A stretch of DNA of 5,725 bases. Source: Nitratifractor sp964650685 (GTDB lineage Bacteria > Campylobacterota > Campylobacteria > Campylobacterales > Sulfurovaceae). The notes under the pieces are model-generated. The model was not told the origin of the DNA. It made no database searches and saw only the letters and a program-made list of their open reading frames with translations. This document shows positions 5,228 through 5,725 of this stretch, piece by piece. The position numbers and the translations under genes are program-made. Position 1 is the first letter of the stretch. The number at the start of each line of letters is the position of its first letter. The stretch is from positions 1 through 5,725 of the forward strand of contig CAZYUW010000134.1 of the NCBI GenBank assembly GCA_964650685.1, given 5' to 3'.

Positions 5228-5454
5228 AATCTAAACTCCTCCTGGGCTTTTTGGGCTTCGGCAATACCCTTTAGCGTCAATTCGCCGTCGGATATATAGC
5301 CATCCGATTCAAGCTCTCTGCGAATCCTTCTGCCCTCTTTTACGCTGAACATACCGGTATTGGCCAGCGAATTGATGACATCACGCATACTCTCGTCACT
5401 CTCGCGGGTGAACATCCTGAGCAAAAAAACCGACTTTTCGATCTCGTCCATCAT
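5224..5454 (-). CDS. Small winged-helix-like conserved-looking protein, unrecognised
   Basis: A 76-aa acidic/basic cytoplasmic protein with no signal or membrane segment. I do not recognise the family. Residues 1-30 (MMDEIEKSVFLLRMFTRES...) read as helices. Residues about 33-70, with GRRIRRELESDGYI then GELTLKGIAEAQ, resemble the recognition helix, wing and terminal helix of small winged-helix proteins (the 'L..dGyi...LT.kG' pattern). It starts at ATG 5454; a second in-frame ATG follows at once. The only Shine-Dalgarno is a weak AAGAG 8 nt upstream. It is 31 nt after the dapD stop, and its TGA overlaps the GTG of rqcP by 4 nt, so the pair is probably co-translated. It may be a transcription regulator, an RNA-binding partner of the S4 protein, or neither. 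Coding status is well supported by packing, coupling and protein-like composition. Confidence 0.75.
   Translation of the reverse strand: MMDEIEKSVFLLRMFTRESDESMRDVINSLANTGMFSVKEGRRIRRELESDGYISDGELTLKGIAEAQKAQEEFRL
5236..5243 (-). promoter_or_regulatory. Ribosome binding site of rqcP inside the upstream gene
   Basis: AGGAGGAG on the minus strand, 8 nt before the GTG at 5227. It lies within the last codons of the small upstream gene, supporting the GTG start and coupled translation. Confidence 0.8.
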
Positions 5455-5485
5455 CGCATACGCTCTTTTCCGCCTGAATTGTGGA

Positions 5486-5725
5486 TCAATGCAACTCCTC
5501 GTTCAACTTTACCTCTCTGGTGCTTCTCATGGCCACTATCTCACCCGTCGTAGAGTCCATGCGATAGTGGATGCCGTCGAGCCCCTGCAGCTCCGAACCT
5601 TTGAAAATACTCTTATCCTCGAGCTTCGCCGAAGGATTGGCCTTTTTGATCAGGGCGAGTTGATCCGGATCTATACGCACCTTGGTACCTGCAAGAACAG
5701 CTATGCCGGCATCGACTATACAGCC
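5486..5725 (-). CDS. dapD: Tetrahydrodipicolinate N-succinyltransferase, C-terminal part (cut by window edge)
   Basis: The last 79 residues of DapD, which makes N-succinyl-2-amino-6-ketopimelate from tetrahydrodipicolinate in the succinylase route to meso-diaminopimelate and lysine. The frame is open to base 5725, so the GTG at 5680 is internal and the start lies beyond the window. The first visible residues, GCIVDAGIAVLAGTKV, are the end of the left-handed parallel beta-helix. The end (LQGLDGIHYRMDSTTGEIVAM...LNEELH) matches the C-terminal pattern ELSG..L.FRRNS.TG.V......ALNE.LH that I recall from long-type DapD of actinobacteria and Campylobacterota, and not the short E. coli type. A small gene and rqcP follow it at 31 nt and a 4-nt overlap. 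Confidence 0.85.
   Translation of the reverse strand, partial: GCIVDAGIAVLAGTKVRIDPDQLALIKKANPSAKLEDKSIFKGSELQGLDGIHYRMDSTTGEIVAMRSTREVKLNEELH

Noticed and set aside
1..5725. CRISPR array, insertion sequence, tRNA or integration site
   Set aside because: No regularly spaced repeats, transposase motifs, tRNA cloverleaf or attachment-like direct repeats were seen on either strand.

Overview
The window looks chromosomal and housekeeping in character. It most likely comes from a Campylobacterota (epsilonproteobacterial) species, possibly a free-living vent or sediment type such as Hydrogenimonas or Sulfurovum relatives. The signs are an ArsS-type sensor kinase, an HP1423/RqcP-like S4 protein, a long-form DapD C-terminus, and a tsaE-lptB pair like that of Helicobacter and Campylobacter. 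Base composition is near half GC by eye with frequent ATA (Ile) codons, so this is not an AT-rich host-adapted Campylobacter or Helicobacter. The genus assignment is inference.

Layout. (1) 1-1068, plus strand: 3' part of an ArsS-family histidine kinase whose N-terminus lies outside the window. (2) 1123-3744, minus strand: a compact run trpD - tsaE - lptB - dtd. The genes are separated by 3 nt, overlapped by 8 nt and separated by 41 nt, so one transcript is likely, driven from an extended -10 promoter near 3806-3814. It combines tryptophan synthesis, tRNA t6A modification, lipopolysaccharide export and D-aminoacyl-tRNA proofreading. (3) 3745-3995: a divergent intergenic region with several dyad symmetries. 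(4) 3996-4883, plus strand: an exported, helical-repeat YfdX-family protein as a single gene, with a good promoter whose -35/-10 spacer is filled by an 8+5+8 bp dyad. (5) 4868-4981: a convergent region dense in hairpins. (6) 4982-5725, minus strand: the 3' end of dapD (lysine/peptidoglycan precursor), then a small winged-helix-like protein, then an RqcP-like S4 protein translationally coupled to it by a 4-nt overlap.

No mobile element, CRISPR array, rRNA or tRNA was recognised. The most interesting parts are the yfdX control region with its exported repeat protein, and the small unrecognised gene coupled to rqcP. Nothing seen demonstrates a wholly new multi-gene system.
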